This document shows positions 16,837 through 25,320 of a DNA stretch of 27,271 nt, in pieces. Origin of the DNA: an uncultured Clostridia bacterium (GTDB taxonomy: Bacteria; Bacillota; Clostridia; Oscillospirales; Acutalibacteraceae); contig CANQSG010000009.1 in assembly GCA_947626485.1 (NCBI GenBank), positions 1-27,271 on the forward strand, read 5' to 3'. Under the pieces are notes generated by a model. The model saw nothing but the letters and a program-made list of their open reading frames with translations. It was not told the DNA's origin and ran no database searches. A program made the translations under genes and the position numbers. The stretch's first letter is position 1, and every line of letters starts with the position of its first letter.

Positions 16837-16849
16837 AGGGTCAAGCCGA

Positions 16850-17174
16850 GAAAAAAGGGCAAAATCGATCGACTTTTAGCACAAATCAACCATCCTGCGC
16901 CCCTTCGCCCCGCCGACCGCCCCGGCGCGACCCTTTCGGCGGGTGCAAACCGCGTTTTTATCGGAAAAATCCGGTATTTTTGCGCCCTCGCGCAGGAATG
17001 GATTTCCCGAAAAAGCCGCCTGTTTTTAGCAGGAATCGCCCCTTTTAAGCGAAAAATTCCGGCTTTGCCGCCCGAATTTTCCGAGCGTCGCCCGCGCGGA
17101 ATTCAAAACAGCCAAATTGTGGGACGATTGCCCGCAGAAAACAGGAACAATCTATAACGGAGTGTTATTTTCCC
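16850..17174 (+). other. Long 5' leader of the AraC gene, no coding recognised
   Basis: This 325-nt stretch holds no credible gene. I see an 8-bp stem (CCCGCCGA 16909-16916 with TCGGCGGG 16936-16943), a short A/T hairpin near 16966-16982 and a weak ribosome site (GGAG at 17159-17162). No known riboswitch pattern was recognised, and no good second promoter closer to the AraC gene is visible. Confidence 0.4.
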
Positions 17175-18074
17175 ATGGACGATTTCAAACCCTTTCATTC
17201 CGACTTTTTCCCCTCCTCCGCCCTGCCCGAGGAGCTTATCCACATCAATTCCTGCGGCGAGCTGCGGCTGGATACCGAGAGCCACATGGTGCGCCCCTCC
17301 GGGCGGCAGGACTACCTGCTCATCTACATCGAATCCGGCCGCTGCTACGTCACCGAAGAGGGCATCACGCAGGAGGCGGTGGCGGGCGACGTGATCTTTT
17401 ACCGGCCGAACGAGCCGCAGGATTACGACTACCGCGACGAGGACTGCCCGCAGACGAATTTCTGGTTCCATTTCACGGGCGGGTACTGCGAAAAGCTGAT
17501 CGAGGACGTCGGGCTGACGCGGGCGCGCATCGTCCACCTGAAAAACCCCAACCGGCTCGAGATGTTTTTCACCTCGATCTGCGAGAATTACCACATGGCG
17601 CAGCCGAATTTCGCCCTCGCCTGCGCGGGACAGCTCATCAGCGTCCTCGCCGTCGTCGGGCGGGACGCGGCGGAGCTGACCGAGAATTTCGACGAATCCT
17701 CCTCGATGCGGCTGATGAGCCAGCTGATCGCCCACATGAAGATGGTGAATCAGTTGTCGATGCGCATTGAGAACGCCGCGAAGTTCTGCAACATGAGCAC
17801 GACCCATTTCAACCGCACCTTCAAGCAGCTGACCGGCGTTTCGCCGAAGGAGTTCATGACCCGCCGGCGCATCGACCGCGCGAAGGAGCTGCTGCTCTTC
17901 ACCGACCGGAGCATCGCGAATATCGCCGAGCTCGTCGGCTACAAAGACCAGAATTATTTCGCCCGCGTCTTCCGGCAGATCACCGGCGTCTCCCCGACCC
18001 ACTTCAAAAAGAGCGTCCACCGCACCGAGCCGCCCGCCCCCGCCGCCGAGCGCTCGACCGGCGACGCGGGCTAA
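17175..18074 (+). CDS. AraC-family transcriptional regulator
   Basis: A 299-residue regulator, normal size for AraC proteins that sense sugars. Residues about 20-135 form a cupin-like sensor domain (QDYLLIYIESGRCYVTEEG; AGDVIFYRPNEPQDY; WFHFTG). Residues about 182-280 carry the two helix-turn-helix units of the DNA-binding domain: the first around IENAAKFCNMSTTHFNRTFKQ and the second around SIANIAELVGYKDQNYFARVFRQITGVSP, the family signature. It is transcribed away from cassette A and converges on cassette B, with a terminator between. The usual role in this layout is to activate the divergent sugar-uptake operon when the breakdown product binds. Control of cassette B as well is possible but not shown. 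GGAG lies 12 nt before the ATG, a rather long spacing. Confidence 0.95.
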   Translation: MDDFKPFHSDFFPSSALPEELIHINSCGELRLDTESHMVRPSGRQDYLLIYIESGRCYVTEEGITQEAVAGDVIFYRPNEPQDYDYRDEDCPQTNFWFHFTGGYCEKLIEDVGLTRARIVHLKNPNRLEMFFTSICENYHMAQPNFALACAGQLISVLAVVGRDAAELTENFDESSSMRLMSQLIAHMKMVNQLSMRIENAAKFCNMSTTHFNRTFKQLTGVSPKEFMTRRRIDRAKELLLFTDRSIANIAELVGYKDQNYFARVFRQITGVSPTHFKKSVHRTEPPAPAAERSTGDAG

Positions 18075-18110
18075 ACGCCGCGAAATTCGACGGATTCCGA
18101 CAAAAAGCGC

Positions 18111-18161
18111 AAAAAAACAGCACAGCCGAAGCGAACTGCTTTTGCTGTGCTGTCTTATTTT
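18111..18161. terminator. Bidirectional Rho-independent terminator between AraC gene and cassette B
   Basis: ACAGCACAGC (18117-18126) pairs with GCTGTGCTGT (18144-18153), and further AAGC/GCTT pairing extends the stem toward the loop. CTTATTTT follows on the plus strand; on the minus strand a run of seven T follows. It suits the convergent ends of the AraC gene and the GH16 gene. Confidence 0.85.
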
Positions 18162-18209
18162 GTGCGGCGCATCGGGCAGGGGTCACCCGCCCGACGCGAA
18201 ACGGAGCGA

Positions 18210-20699
18210 TCAGGAATTTGCGACGTAGAGGAAGGAGCCGTCGTCGGCCTTTTGATAGAGCCGCACCCAGTCCCACTCGCTGCGCGCTTCGGTGAAGTCC
18301 TCCGCGGGATAATTCGTCGTGGCGAGCGCCGTGCCGCCGGCGAGGGCGTCGAAGCAGACGAAGAGGGGCAGGTCAAAGCCGCTGTAAGAGCCGTTGTCGC
18401 TGCAATCGAAGGAGCTGATGCGGTTGCCGTCGACGTAGATATCGACGTAATTGTCGGTCCACTCGGCGCCGACGGTGTGGTAGACCTCGCCGACCGGCGT
18501 CGGGCTGTCGAAGCTGTAACGCCAGTTGCTGATCTCGCCGCCGAGGTTGTGGTGGTTGTCGCCCCAGAGGTGAAGGTTCGGGATGATCGAAAGCGGGGTG
18601 CCGCTCATCTCGAAAATATCCATCTCGAGGAATTCCTTGACGCCGCCGTAGAGCTTGTCGCCGTTGATCCAGAAGCCGCTCCAGACGCCCTTCACGGTCG
18701 GCAGCTTGACGCGGGTCTCGATGTAGCCCCACTTATAGAGGGTTCTCTGGCTGCCGAGCGAGCGCAGGAGGGTGCCGTAAAAATCGTTGCCGTCGCGCCA
18801 GGTACGCTGGACGAGCACGCCCTGCTGCGGGTCGACGAAGGAGGCGCTGAGGGTGTGGTAGCAGGTGCCGCCGCGGACGGAATTGCCGCAGTTGGTGACG
18901 TTGGCAGCCCAGTAACGGCTGAGCTTTTCGCCGTTGAACTCGTCGAACCAGGTCAGCTTATAGCCGTCGGTCAGCGAATAGCCGCCGTCGTAGCTGCCCG
19001 CCAGGCGATAACCCGCCGCGACGCTGCCCTTTTTCGCGAGGTCGGCGGCGAAGGCGACCGTCCCGGCGTTGAGCGCCGCCGAGCTGCCGGCGGCGAGCAG
19101 CACCTTGCCGTTTGAGAGCGTCACCTGATAATCGTCGGACGTCGTTTTCGTCGAGGTCTGCGCGTAGCTGCCGGAGGTGCGGTTCGTCGTGCCGAGCACG
19201 ATCTCCCGCGCGGCGGCGGCGGTCGCGTCGGTCACGATCGACGGGATACGGCCGGTCAGGCGGGTGATCTCCCGCTGGAGATAATCGGCGGCCGCCCGGT
19301 CGATGCGCGACGCGGTGTTGGCGACGACGAGGCGGTAATCGGCCGCCGAGACGCCGTCGATCGGCAGCGTGCCGACCTCCTGCGAGCGGGAGGAAATGTA
19401 GTTGAGGGTCGCCGGGATCTTCGCCTCGGGTCCGGTGCACCACTTCGAAAGGAAGGTGTCGACGGCGAGCTGCAAACCGACGGGGTTGTCTGCCGCGATG
19501 ATCAGGCGTTCGCCGACCATGCGGATGATGAAGTCGCCGGCGTGGGCACTGCGGGCGGCGCGAATTTCGGCGAGCGCCTTTTTCGATTCGCTGTCCGAGG
19601 TCTGGTAGACGTAAATTTTATACCCGTCGATGTTGAGGGTGTCCTCGCTGAGCGAAATGTCGGCGTTCAGCTTGTTCTGCATCCGCGCGCGCAGGTCGTT
19701 GACGACGCGCATCGCGCTCGCGTCGATCTCGGCGGGGCGGACGAGGGTGAAGTTGGCGACGCCGTCGGTCACCAGCAGCGGGACGTCGGTGGCGGCCTGC
19801 GCCGTCGACGCGGGCGGGACTTCCTGTGTGACCTCGCGGCGAACCTTGATCGGCTTTGTGACGTCGGAGGTCTGGGCGCCGGCGGGCAGCTCAGCGTAGC
19901 CGTCGCCCTCGACGGTCGCGTCGATGCGGGTCACGGTGAAGAGCAGCGAATCCCCCGCCGTCAGCTCGACGTTTTCGATCAGCGGGAAGTCGACCGCCGT
20001 CACCTGCGTGCCGAGCAGGGCGGCGTTGCCGAGGGTCGCCTGCCAAAGCAGGCGGTTGTTGCGGTAGATGCGCACGAGGGCGCCGCAGGCCTCGTCCTCC
20101 GGCAGGGCGCCGGTTTCGAGGTCGGAAATTTTGCGCACGAGGGCGATCTTGCCGCTGCCGGTTTCGGAGAGGATGACGGTCTCGTCGGCGGGGGCGGTGT
20201 AGCAGAGGGCTTCCTCTTCAGCGCCGGTGACCGAGAAGAGCACGCCGCGGGCGGTCAGCTCGCCGTCGCCGTAGCCTTCCATCTCGACGGCAGAGGCGTC
20301 ATACACCGCGAGCGAGGAGGTGCCGTCGGCGTTGAGGGTGTAGGCGTAGGGGACGTTTTTCGCCGTCCGCCCCGCGCCGTCCTGCCACGGGACGACCGCG
20401 CGGGTGCGGCGCTGCTGCCACTCCCCGTCGGCGCTGCGGTGGATCCACTGCCAGTCGGTCGTGTCGGTCAGGGCGACCGCCGTGCCGGACTGGACGTCGG
20501 ACGCCATCGAGGCGGCGATGTCCCGCCGGGGCGAGAGCGCCGTGCCGTCGCCCAGTGAAATCATGGGGTCGAGGGCGAGGACGAGCTGTTCCTTGCCCTC
20601 CGCCGCCGGCCGTTCGGTCTGTCCGCCGCCGCCGCTGCAGGCGGTCAGGAAGACGAGCAGGCAAAGCAAGGTTGCCGCGATTCGTTTGTAATTACGCAT
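18210..20699 (-). CDS. GH16-family glycoside hydrolase, lipoprotein (cassette B)
   Basis: An 829-residue surface lipoprotein paralogous to the cassette A enzyme along its whole length. The ATG at 20699 begins MRNYKRIAATLLCLLVFLTAC (lipid Cys21). It overlaps the stop of the giant surface-protein gene by 8 nt, so translation is probably coupled. A beta-rich domain of unknown type lies at about 45-275, followed by two alpha/beta modules (GDFIIRMVGERLIIAA, then REIVLGTTNRTSGSY). The GH16 domain covers about 579-829 (TWFDEFNGEKLSRYW; PNLHLWGDNHHNLGG). The catalytic signature EMDIFE at 692-697 is canonical: Glu692 nucleophile, Asp694, Glu697 acid/base. It likely cleaves a beta-glycan at the cell surface. 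Which one is not evident, and divergence from the cassette A copy suggests a related but not identical substrate. Confidence 0.94.
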   Translation of the reverse strand: MRNYKRIAATLLCLLVFLTACSGGGGQTERPAAEGKEQLVLALDPMISLGDGTALSPRRDIAASMASDVQSGTAVALTDTTDWQWIHRSADGEWQQRRTRAVVPWQDGAGRTAKNVPYAYTLNADGTSSLAVYDASAVEMEGYGDGELTARGVLFSVTGAEEEALCYTAPADETVILSETGSGKIALVRKISDLETGALPEDEACGALVRIYRNNRLLWQATLGNAALLGTQVTAVDFPLIENVELTAGDSLLFTVTRIDATVEGDGYAELPAGAQTSDVTKPIKVRREVTQEVPPASTAQAATDVPLLVTDGVANFTLVRPAEIDASAMRVVNDLRARMQNKLNADISLSEDTLNIDGYKIYVYQTSDSESKKALAEIRAARSAHAGDFIIRMVGERLIIAADNPVGLQLAVDTFLSKWCTGPEAKIPATLNYISSRSQEVGTLPIDGVSAADYRLVVANTASRIDRAAADYLQREITRLTGRIPSIVTDATAAAAREIVLGTTNRTSGSYAQTSTKTTSDDYQVTLSNGKVLLAAGSSAALNAGTVAFAADLAKKGSVAAGYRLAGSYDGGYSLTDGYKLTWFDEFNGEKLSRYWAANVTNCGNSVRGGTCYHTLSASFVDPQQGVLVQRTWRDGNDFYGTLLRSLGSQRTLYKWGYIETRVKLPTVKGVWSGFWINGDKLYGGVKEFLEMDIFEMSGTPLSIIPNLHLWGDNHHNLGGEISNWRYSFDSPTPVGEVYHTVGAEWTDNYVDIYVDGNRISSFDCSDNGSYSGFDLPLFVCFDALAGGTALATTNYPAEDFTEARSEWDWVRLYQKADDGSFLYVANS

Positions 20700-23600
20700 T
20701 TCCCTTCCCGCCTTTCTTGGAGCGTTTGACGGCCAGCAGAATGCCGGTCGCCGCACCGGCTGCGACGAGGACGCCGCCGACGCAGATCAGCAGGATCGCC
20801 CACCAGGGCAGTCCCTGCGCGGCCGCGGTCGGCTCCTCGGTCTGCGCGGGCAGATCGGGGTCGGTGTCCGGCAGGATGCCGAGCGCCGCGTCAAGCACGG
20901 GATCGGCGGGCTCTGCCGGCGTCGTCACGGTTTCGGTGACATAATCGGTGTCGTATTCGTAATGGGTTTTGTAGGTCGGGCCGGGCGGCTCGGGGGCGGC
21001 GACCCACTTCGCGTAGAGCTTCAGGTCGCTGTTCACCAGCGTTTCGGTGAAGCGGAAGCGGTTCTTGCAGGCCGGGTCGGTGTACCAGCCGTCAAAGACG
21101 TAGCCGGGGCGCTCGGGCGCGACGGGCTCGATGACGTAATCCTGCGAAAGCTGGATGACCGGGTCGACCGGCGTGCCGCCGTTGGTCTCGAAGGTGACGG
21201 TGACGTCGTGCAGCTTCGTGATCGTGATGTCGTCGATCGCGGCGGTCAGATAGCCGCCGTAGAAGACGAAGCCGACGGTGGTGTAGGCGTCCTGCGGCGT
21301 CATCACGAGGGATTCCACGTGATACCACTGGCCGAGGCGCTCGATGATGACGTCGGGCGTCATGTAGTTCTCGGCGCCCTTGACGTAGGTGCCGGCCTTC
21401 ATGTTCTTGTCGCTCTCGTCGTAGAGCGCGAGGAAGAGGTTGCCGGCGCTCGTCAGATCATCGACCCGGATCCAGTAGGAGACTTTATAGACCGACTGGG
21501 GGTCGAGGGTGATGACGTGACCCGGCGTGTCCTTGCCGAAGAAGCGCATCCGGCGATACCATTGCTCGACCCACATGCCCATCTTGTAGAAGTAGAAATA
21601 GTTGTTGCCGGAATGGGCGCTTTCGGGGTCGTTCACCATGAAATAGGGGCCGTAGACCGCGCTGTCGGTGTTGTAGCCGTCGCCGTAGAAGGACAGCGCG
21701 TCGGCGGTCTGCTCGAAGTCGACCGTCACGCTGCTGCTCCAGTCGGTGTGGCCGTCGGAGCCGGCGGGGAGCGCCTTGAAGGAGGGATAGAGCTTTAAGT
21801 CGTGATCGGGGAAGTAGCTGTTCAGATACTGATTCCCGTCCGCGTCGCGCCAGCCGTCGAAGGCGAAGCCCTCTTTGTGCTGGCCGCCCGCCGGGGTGAG
21901 CAGCGAGCCGGGCGCGGCAATGGCCTCGGAGAGCACCGCGCCGTTTTCGTCATAATAGGTGACGATGGGCGCCTGCGCCTCGGTGACGGGCTCGACGGTC
22001 ACATCGTCGAGATAGACGTAGTCGTCGGTCTGGGTGGAATAGTAGGTGAGATAGACGTTGCCGGTCTTCTGGGCGAGGAAGTAGACGTCGTAAACTCCCC
22101 ATTCCGTGGGCGAAACGCCGGTGTAAAGCTCGCTGTAAGACATCGAATGCAGCACGGTGCAGTGGTTCGTCTGGATGCCCTGCACGGGGGTGTACTCCGA
22201 GACGACGAGGTTGACGACCTGCCCGGAGGACTGCATGACCTGGAAGGCATACGTCAGGTGGTAACGCTGCCCGGCGACGACCTTAAAGCGGCTGCCGTCG
22301 CGGTTGATAAGCGAAATGCTGTGCCAGGCGGCGCTGTTGCTCTGCGAGAGCTTCTCGGGCGTGTTCGTCAGGCTGACGAAGCCCTGCCCGCCGTAGGCGT
22401 CGGTGATGGAATTGTTGTGCCAGACGACCGCGGCGCTCATGTTCTGGTCGGATTTCGCGGTCGCGGCGTCGGTGTTCGCATAGGGCGGCGCGTCGTAATC
22501 GGTCGGCTCGAAGCCGGTCGAGAAGGAGGTGACCTCGACGGGCAGCTGCGTCCAGCCGGCGTAGAGCGTCAGGTCGCGGTCGGGCATGGCCGACTCGGCG
22601 AAGGGGGTGACGCAGGCGTCGTCGAGGAACCAGCCCTCGAAATAGAAGCCGTCCTTCTGCGGGATGGGCAGCGAGGGCACGTTGTCCCCCGCGACGCAAA
22701 GCCGCCGGTCGAGCGGGTCGCCGCCGTTTGTATCGAAGGTGAAATACCGCGCGCCGTCGACGACCTGTTCGATCTCGATGTCGTCGACGTCGACATTGAC
22801 GTCTTTCGCGTTGGAATCATCCGTCGAAACGAGGCTCAGCGACAAGAACCAGTCTTTGCCGTCCGCCTGGGTGTAGAAAATTTTCTCGACGGTCTGCCAG
22901 TCGGCGGTCGGTTCGCTGACCGCAGCGATCTCGGACAGATAGAGGTTGTCGGCGGAATAGCCGTTGTTGGGGTTGCCGGGGTTGCTCAGCCTGCCGATGC
23001 GCAGCAGTTGGAAGACCAGCTTGCGGTCGGGGCGGGCGTTGACGCGATAGCGGAAGCGGATGCGGTAAGCCGCGTTGGCGCGCGGGTAGAACCGGGCGGC
23101 GAGCGTCTCGGAATCGTAGAGCGCGATATTCGCCGGCCACTGGCTCGTGTTGCGCTCGGCGACGACGTAGCGGTAAATGTGGTTGCCGTCGTCTTCCTCG
23201 ACGCGGGTCGATTTGCTTTCGGGCGCGCGGGTGTCGTCGTAGGCGATGCCCTCGTGCTCGAAGGTGTTATAGGTCACCTGCTGCACCGGGGCGTTGTTCA
23301 CCCAGCCCGCCCAGTATTCGCCGTTTTCCGTGACGGTCTCGGCGCGCCGGGAGAGCGAATCGTCGAGATACCAACCGTCAAACGTCGCGTCGTCCGGCGG
23401 GGTCGGAACGGGCAGCTCGTCGACGGACAGGCCGGTGTAGGTATTGTACTCGACGACCTCGTCGGTGCCGTTGTTGGAATGCAGCTTGACGCGGCAGGGC
23501 GTCACCTGCTTGACGCAGATGTTGTCGAGCCGGACGTCCCAGTCGTTATAGTTGCTCAGCCAGACCGTGCCGTTATGGTGCGCCACGATAAACATGGTCT

Positions 23601-25245
23601 TGTCGACCGGGGCGGTGATGATCTTGCTCACGTGCACCCAGTCGCCCGACGCATCGGAGAAGCTCGTCAGCTCGATGCCGTTGGTATCGCGGGCGTTGCG
23701 GTTGAAATCGACGTAGGCCCTGGAGCCGTCGTCAAAGGCGAGGAACAGCCGGATCGGGACGACGGAATCATAGATATTCACGACCTTGAGGTCGAAATCG
23801 ATGCGATAGACCGCGTCCTTTTCCGCGACCATCGGCTCGCCGCTCGGCTGATACAGCGCGACGCGGGGCGGCCAGGCGACGGCGTTGTTTTCGCCGGTGC
23901 CGTTCTGGTTGATGTGGTAAATTTGCAGGGCTGTACCGTGGGCTTCGTCCTCGTCCGTGACCTGTTTGCACTGCGAGCTGTAGCCGTCGGTGAAGTAGAA
24001 TTTCTGCTGCTCGGGGTCGTCAAAGGTGATGACGGTGTCGACCTGCTCGGACGGTTCGCCCTTTTCGAGCAGGAAGTTATCGAGCAGAATTTCGCAATCG
24101 AATTTGTTCGCCGTGCCGGCCTTGATCAAGGCGAGGTTGGCGCCCTTCGCGATGTCCTCGGCGGAGAAGTCCTCCGGCACCGTGAAGGTGTCGACGTAGT
24201 GCACAAAGCCGGCGTCGCTCCCGGCGGCGAAGGAACGGATTGTCAGGGTGTTGGTCGCGTTTGTCGTGTTGTCGGTGCCGTCATTGTAGAAGCTCAAATT
24301 GCTCATGTTGTTGGCGAAGATCAGCTTGAGCATAAAGGGGTCGGCCATGCTGCCGCGCATGAGGTCGTAGGACAGCGTATAGGTCTCGCCCGCCTCGAGC
24401 AGCAGCGGCTCGACGCCGTTGTGGTTCAGCCGCATGTTCACCGGCCAGGCAGAACCCCAGCCGGTCTCGCCGTTGATGATCGTGATCTTGCCGACGCCCC
24501 GATGGGTCGCGTCGTCGGTCTTGTAATAGACGACCTTCCCGTATTTGTTCACGCGGGTCTCATCCTCGAAATCCTCGGCGAAGAGGCGGGGGTCCTCCGT
24601 CGGCTGCGCCGTCGTCAGGCGAAGGTTGTCGACGTAGAAATCGCAGGCGACCTTGTTGCCCTGCCCGTTCATGATCAGGGCGAAGTTGACGCCCTTTTCG
24701 AGGGTTGCGGTCGTGAAGGTTTCCGGGATCGTGAAGGTTTCGGTATAGGTCACGAAATCCGGGTCCGACGTCGCATCGAGGGTGCGCAGGACGATCGTGT
24801 TCGTGGCGTTCGTCGTGTGATCGATCCCGTCGCCGCCCTCGCCCAGGTTGCCGATGTTACTGGCAAAAATGAGCTTGACCTTCACGGGATTGGGAAGGGC
24901 GGCGTTGCGCTTGACGTCGTAGCTGAGCGTGTAGGTCTTGCCCGCCTCGAGCACCAGCTTGTCGGCGTCGGCGGTGCGCAGCCGCAGATAGACCGGCCAG
25001 GCGGAGCTCCAACCGGTTTCGCCGCTGAGCTCCACGACCCGACCGACGCCGTTGTGCGCGGCGTCGCCCGAGGCGGCATAGCTGATCTTGCTGCTCGCGT
25101 AGCTGCTCACGCGCGCCTCGTCCTCGAAATCCTCCGAGAAGAGCACCTGCTCCTCGTCGGCGAAGGCGAGCAGCCCGGGCGACAGCATCAGCGTGCTCGC
25201 CAGCATCAAAAAGGCAAGGCAAGACGCCAACAGTCGTTTCATCAT
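20692..25245 (-). CDS. Giant membrane-anchored surface protein with six CBM-like modules and four InlB-type repeats (cassette B)
   Basis: A 1517-residue protein. The ATG at 25245 (MMKRLLAS) follows GGGGGA by about 6 nt and starts a Sec signal peptide likely cut after AFA near residue 29. The first two modules (about 33-205 and 213-390) are a tandem duplication: both begin with an FxEDFEDExRV motif, share GETGW-x-SAWP and LEAGxTYTLSYD, and end in DNLRL or DNFLL. Four more CBM-like modules follow, interleaved with four Listeria-Bacteroides repeats (FDGWYLDD, FEGWFLDD, FDGWRDADG, FDGWYTDP). A charged Pro/Thr stalk leads to a transmembrane helix at about 1481-1506 (starting PWW) and a basic tail. 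There is no LPXTG and no catalytic domain. The last modules closely match the cassette A protein, for example GFVFYGGYLTAAIDDITITK against GFVLYGGYLTASIDDITITK. Surface glycan capture is inferred. Confidence 0.88.
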   Translation of the reverse strand: MMKRLLASCLAFLMLASTLMLSPGLLAFADEEQVLFSEDFEDEARVSSYASSKISYAASGDAAHNGVGRVVELSGETGWSSAWPVYLRLRTADADKLVLEAGKTYTLSYDVKRNAALPNPVKVKLIFASNIGNLGEGGDGIDHTTNATNTIVLRTLDATSDPDFVTYTETFTIPETFTTATLEKGVNFALIMNGQGNKVACDFYVDNLRLTTAQPTEDPRLFAEDFEDETRVNKYGKVVYYKTDDATHRGVGKITIINGETGWGSAWPVNMRLNHNGVEPLLLEAGETYTLSYDLMRGSMADPFMLKLIFANNMSNLSFYNDGTDNTTNATNTLTIRSFAAGSDAGFVHYVDTFTVPEDFSAEDIAKGANLALIKAGTANKFDCEILLDNFLLEKGEPSEQVDTVITFDDPEQQKFYFTDGYSSQCKQVTDEDEAHGTALQIYHINQNGTGENNAVAWPPRVALYQPSGEPMVAEKDAVYRIDFDLKVVNIYDSVVPIRLFLAFDDGSRAYVDFNRNARDTNGIELTSFSDASGDWVHVSKIITAPVDKTMFIVAHHNGTVWLSNYNDWDVRLDNICVKQVTPCRVKLHSNNGTDEVVEYNTYTGLSVDELPVPTPPDDATFDGWYLDDSLSRRAETVTENGEYWAGWVNNAPVQQVTYNTFEHEGIAYDDTRAPESKSTRVEEDDGNHIYRYVVAERNTSQWPANIALYDSETLAARFYPRANAAYRIRFRYRVNARPDRKLVFQLLRIGRLSNPGNPNNGYSADNLYLSEIAAVSEPTADWQTVEKIFYTQADGKDWFLSLSLVSTDDSNAKDVNVDVDDIEIEQVVDGARYFTFDTNGGDPLDRRLCVAGDNVPSLPIPQKDGFYFEGWFLDDACVTPFAESAMPDRDLTLYAGWTQLPVEVTSFSTGFEPTDYDAPPYANTDAATAKSDQNMSAAVVWHNNSITDAYGGQGFVSLTNTPEKLSQSNSAAWHSISLINRDGSRFKVVAGQRYHLTYAFQVMQSSGQVVNLVVSEYTPVQGIQTNHCTVLHSMSYSELYTGVSPTEWGVYDVYFLAQKTGNVYLTYYSTQTDDYVYLDDVTVEPVTEAQAPIVTYYDENGAVLSEAIAAPGSLLTPAGGQHKEGFAFDGWRDADGNQYLNSYFPDHDLKLYPSFKALPAGSDGHTDWSSSVTVDFEQTADALSFYGDGYNTDSAVYGPYFMVNDPESAHSGNNYFYFYKMGMWVEQWYRRMRFFGKDTPGHVITLDPQSVYKVSYWIRVDDLTSAGNLFLALYDESDKNMKAGTYVKGAENYMTPDVIIERLGQWYHVESLVMTPQDAYTTVGFVFYGGYLTAAIDDITITKLHDVTVTFETNGGTPVDPVIQLSQDYVIEPVAPERPGYVFDGWYTDPACKNRFRFTETLVNSDLKLYAKWVAAPEPPGPTYKTHYEYDTDYVTETVTTPAEPADPVLDAALGILPDTDPDLPAQTEEPTAAAQGLPWWAILLICVGGVLVAAGAATGILLAVKRSKKGGKGNA

Positions 25246-25279
25246 AGAGATCCCCCACATTTCTGTTTCATGGATTCAA

Positions 25280-25303
25280 GGGGCGCACGTTTCCGCACGC
25301 CCC
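25280..25303 (-). other. GAAA-capped hairpin between binding-protein and surface-protein genes (cassette B)
   Basis: In the minus-strand transcript a 10-bp stem (GGGGCG, two G-U pairs, CG) is closed by the stable tetraloop GAAA, 17 nt past the binding-protein stop. UUGAAUCC follows, not a U-run, so mRNA end protection or partial attenuation is more likely than full termination. It matches the position of the cassette A hairpin. Confidence 0.65.
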
Positions 25304-25320
25304 GGGTGGGTTTGCGATTT

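Noticed and set aside
16765..17157. A 130-residue plus-strand frame in the leader of the AraC gene
   Set aside because: No ribosome site, no recognisable motif, and it begins upstream of the promoter that would transcribe it. It looks like chance.
17128..17158. TTGCCC/TATAAC as a closer promoter for the AraC gene
   Set aside because: Spacing is 19 bp, and the start would fall next to or past the ribosome site.
17103..18020. A 305-residue minus-strand frame opposite the AraC gene
   Set aside because: The plus-strand AraC family match is unambiguous, and the opposite frame has no domain or start signal.
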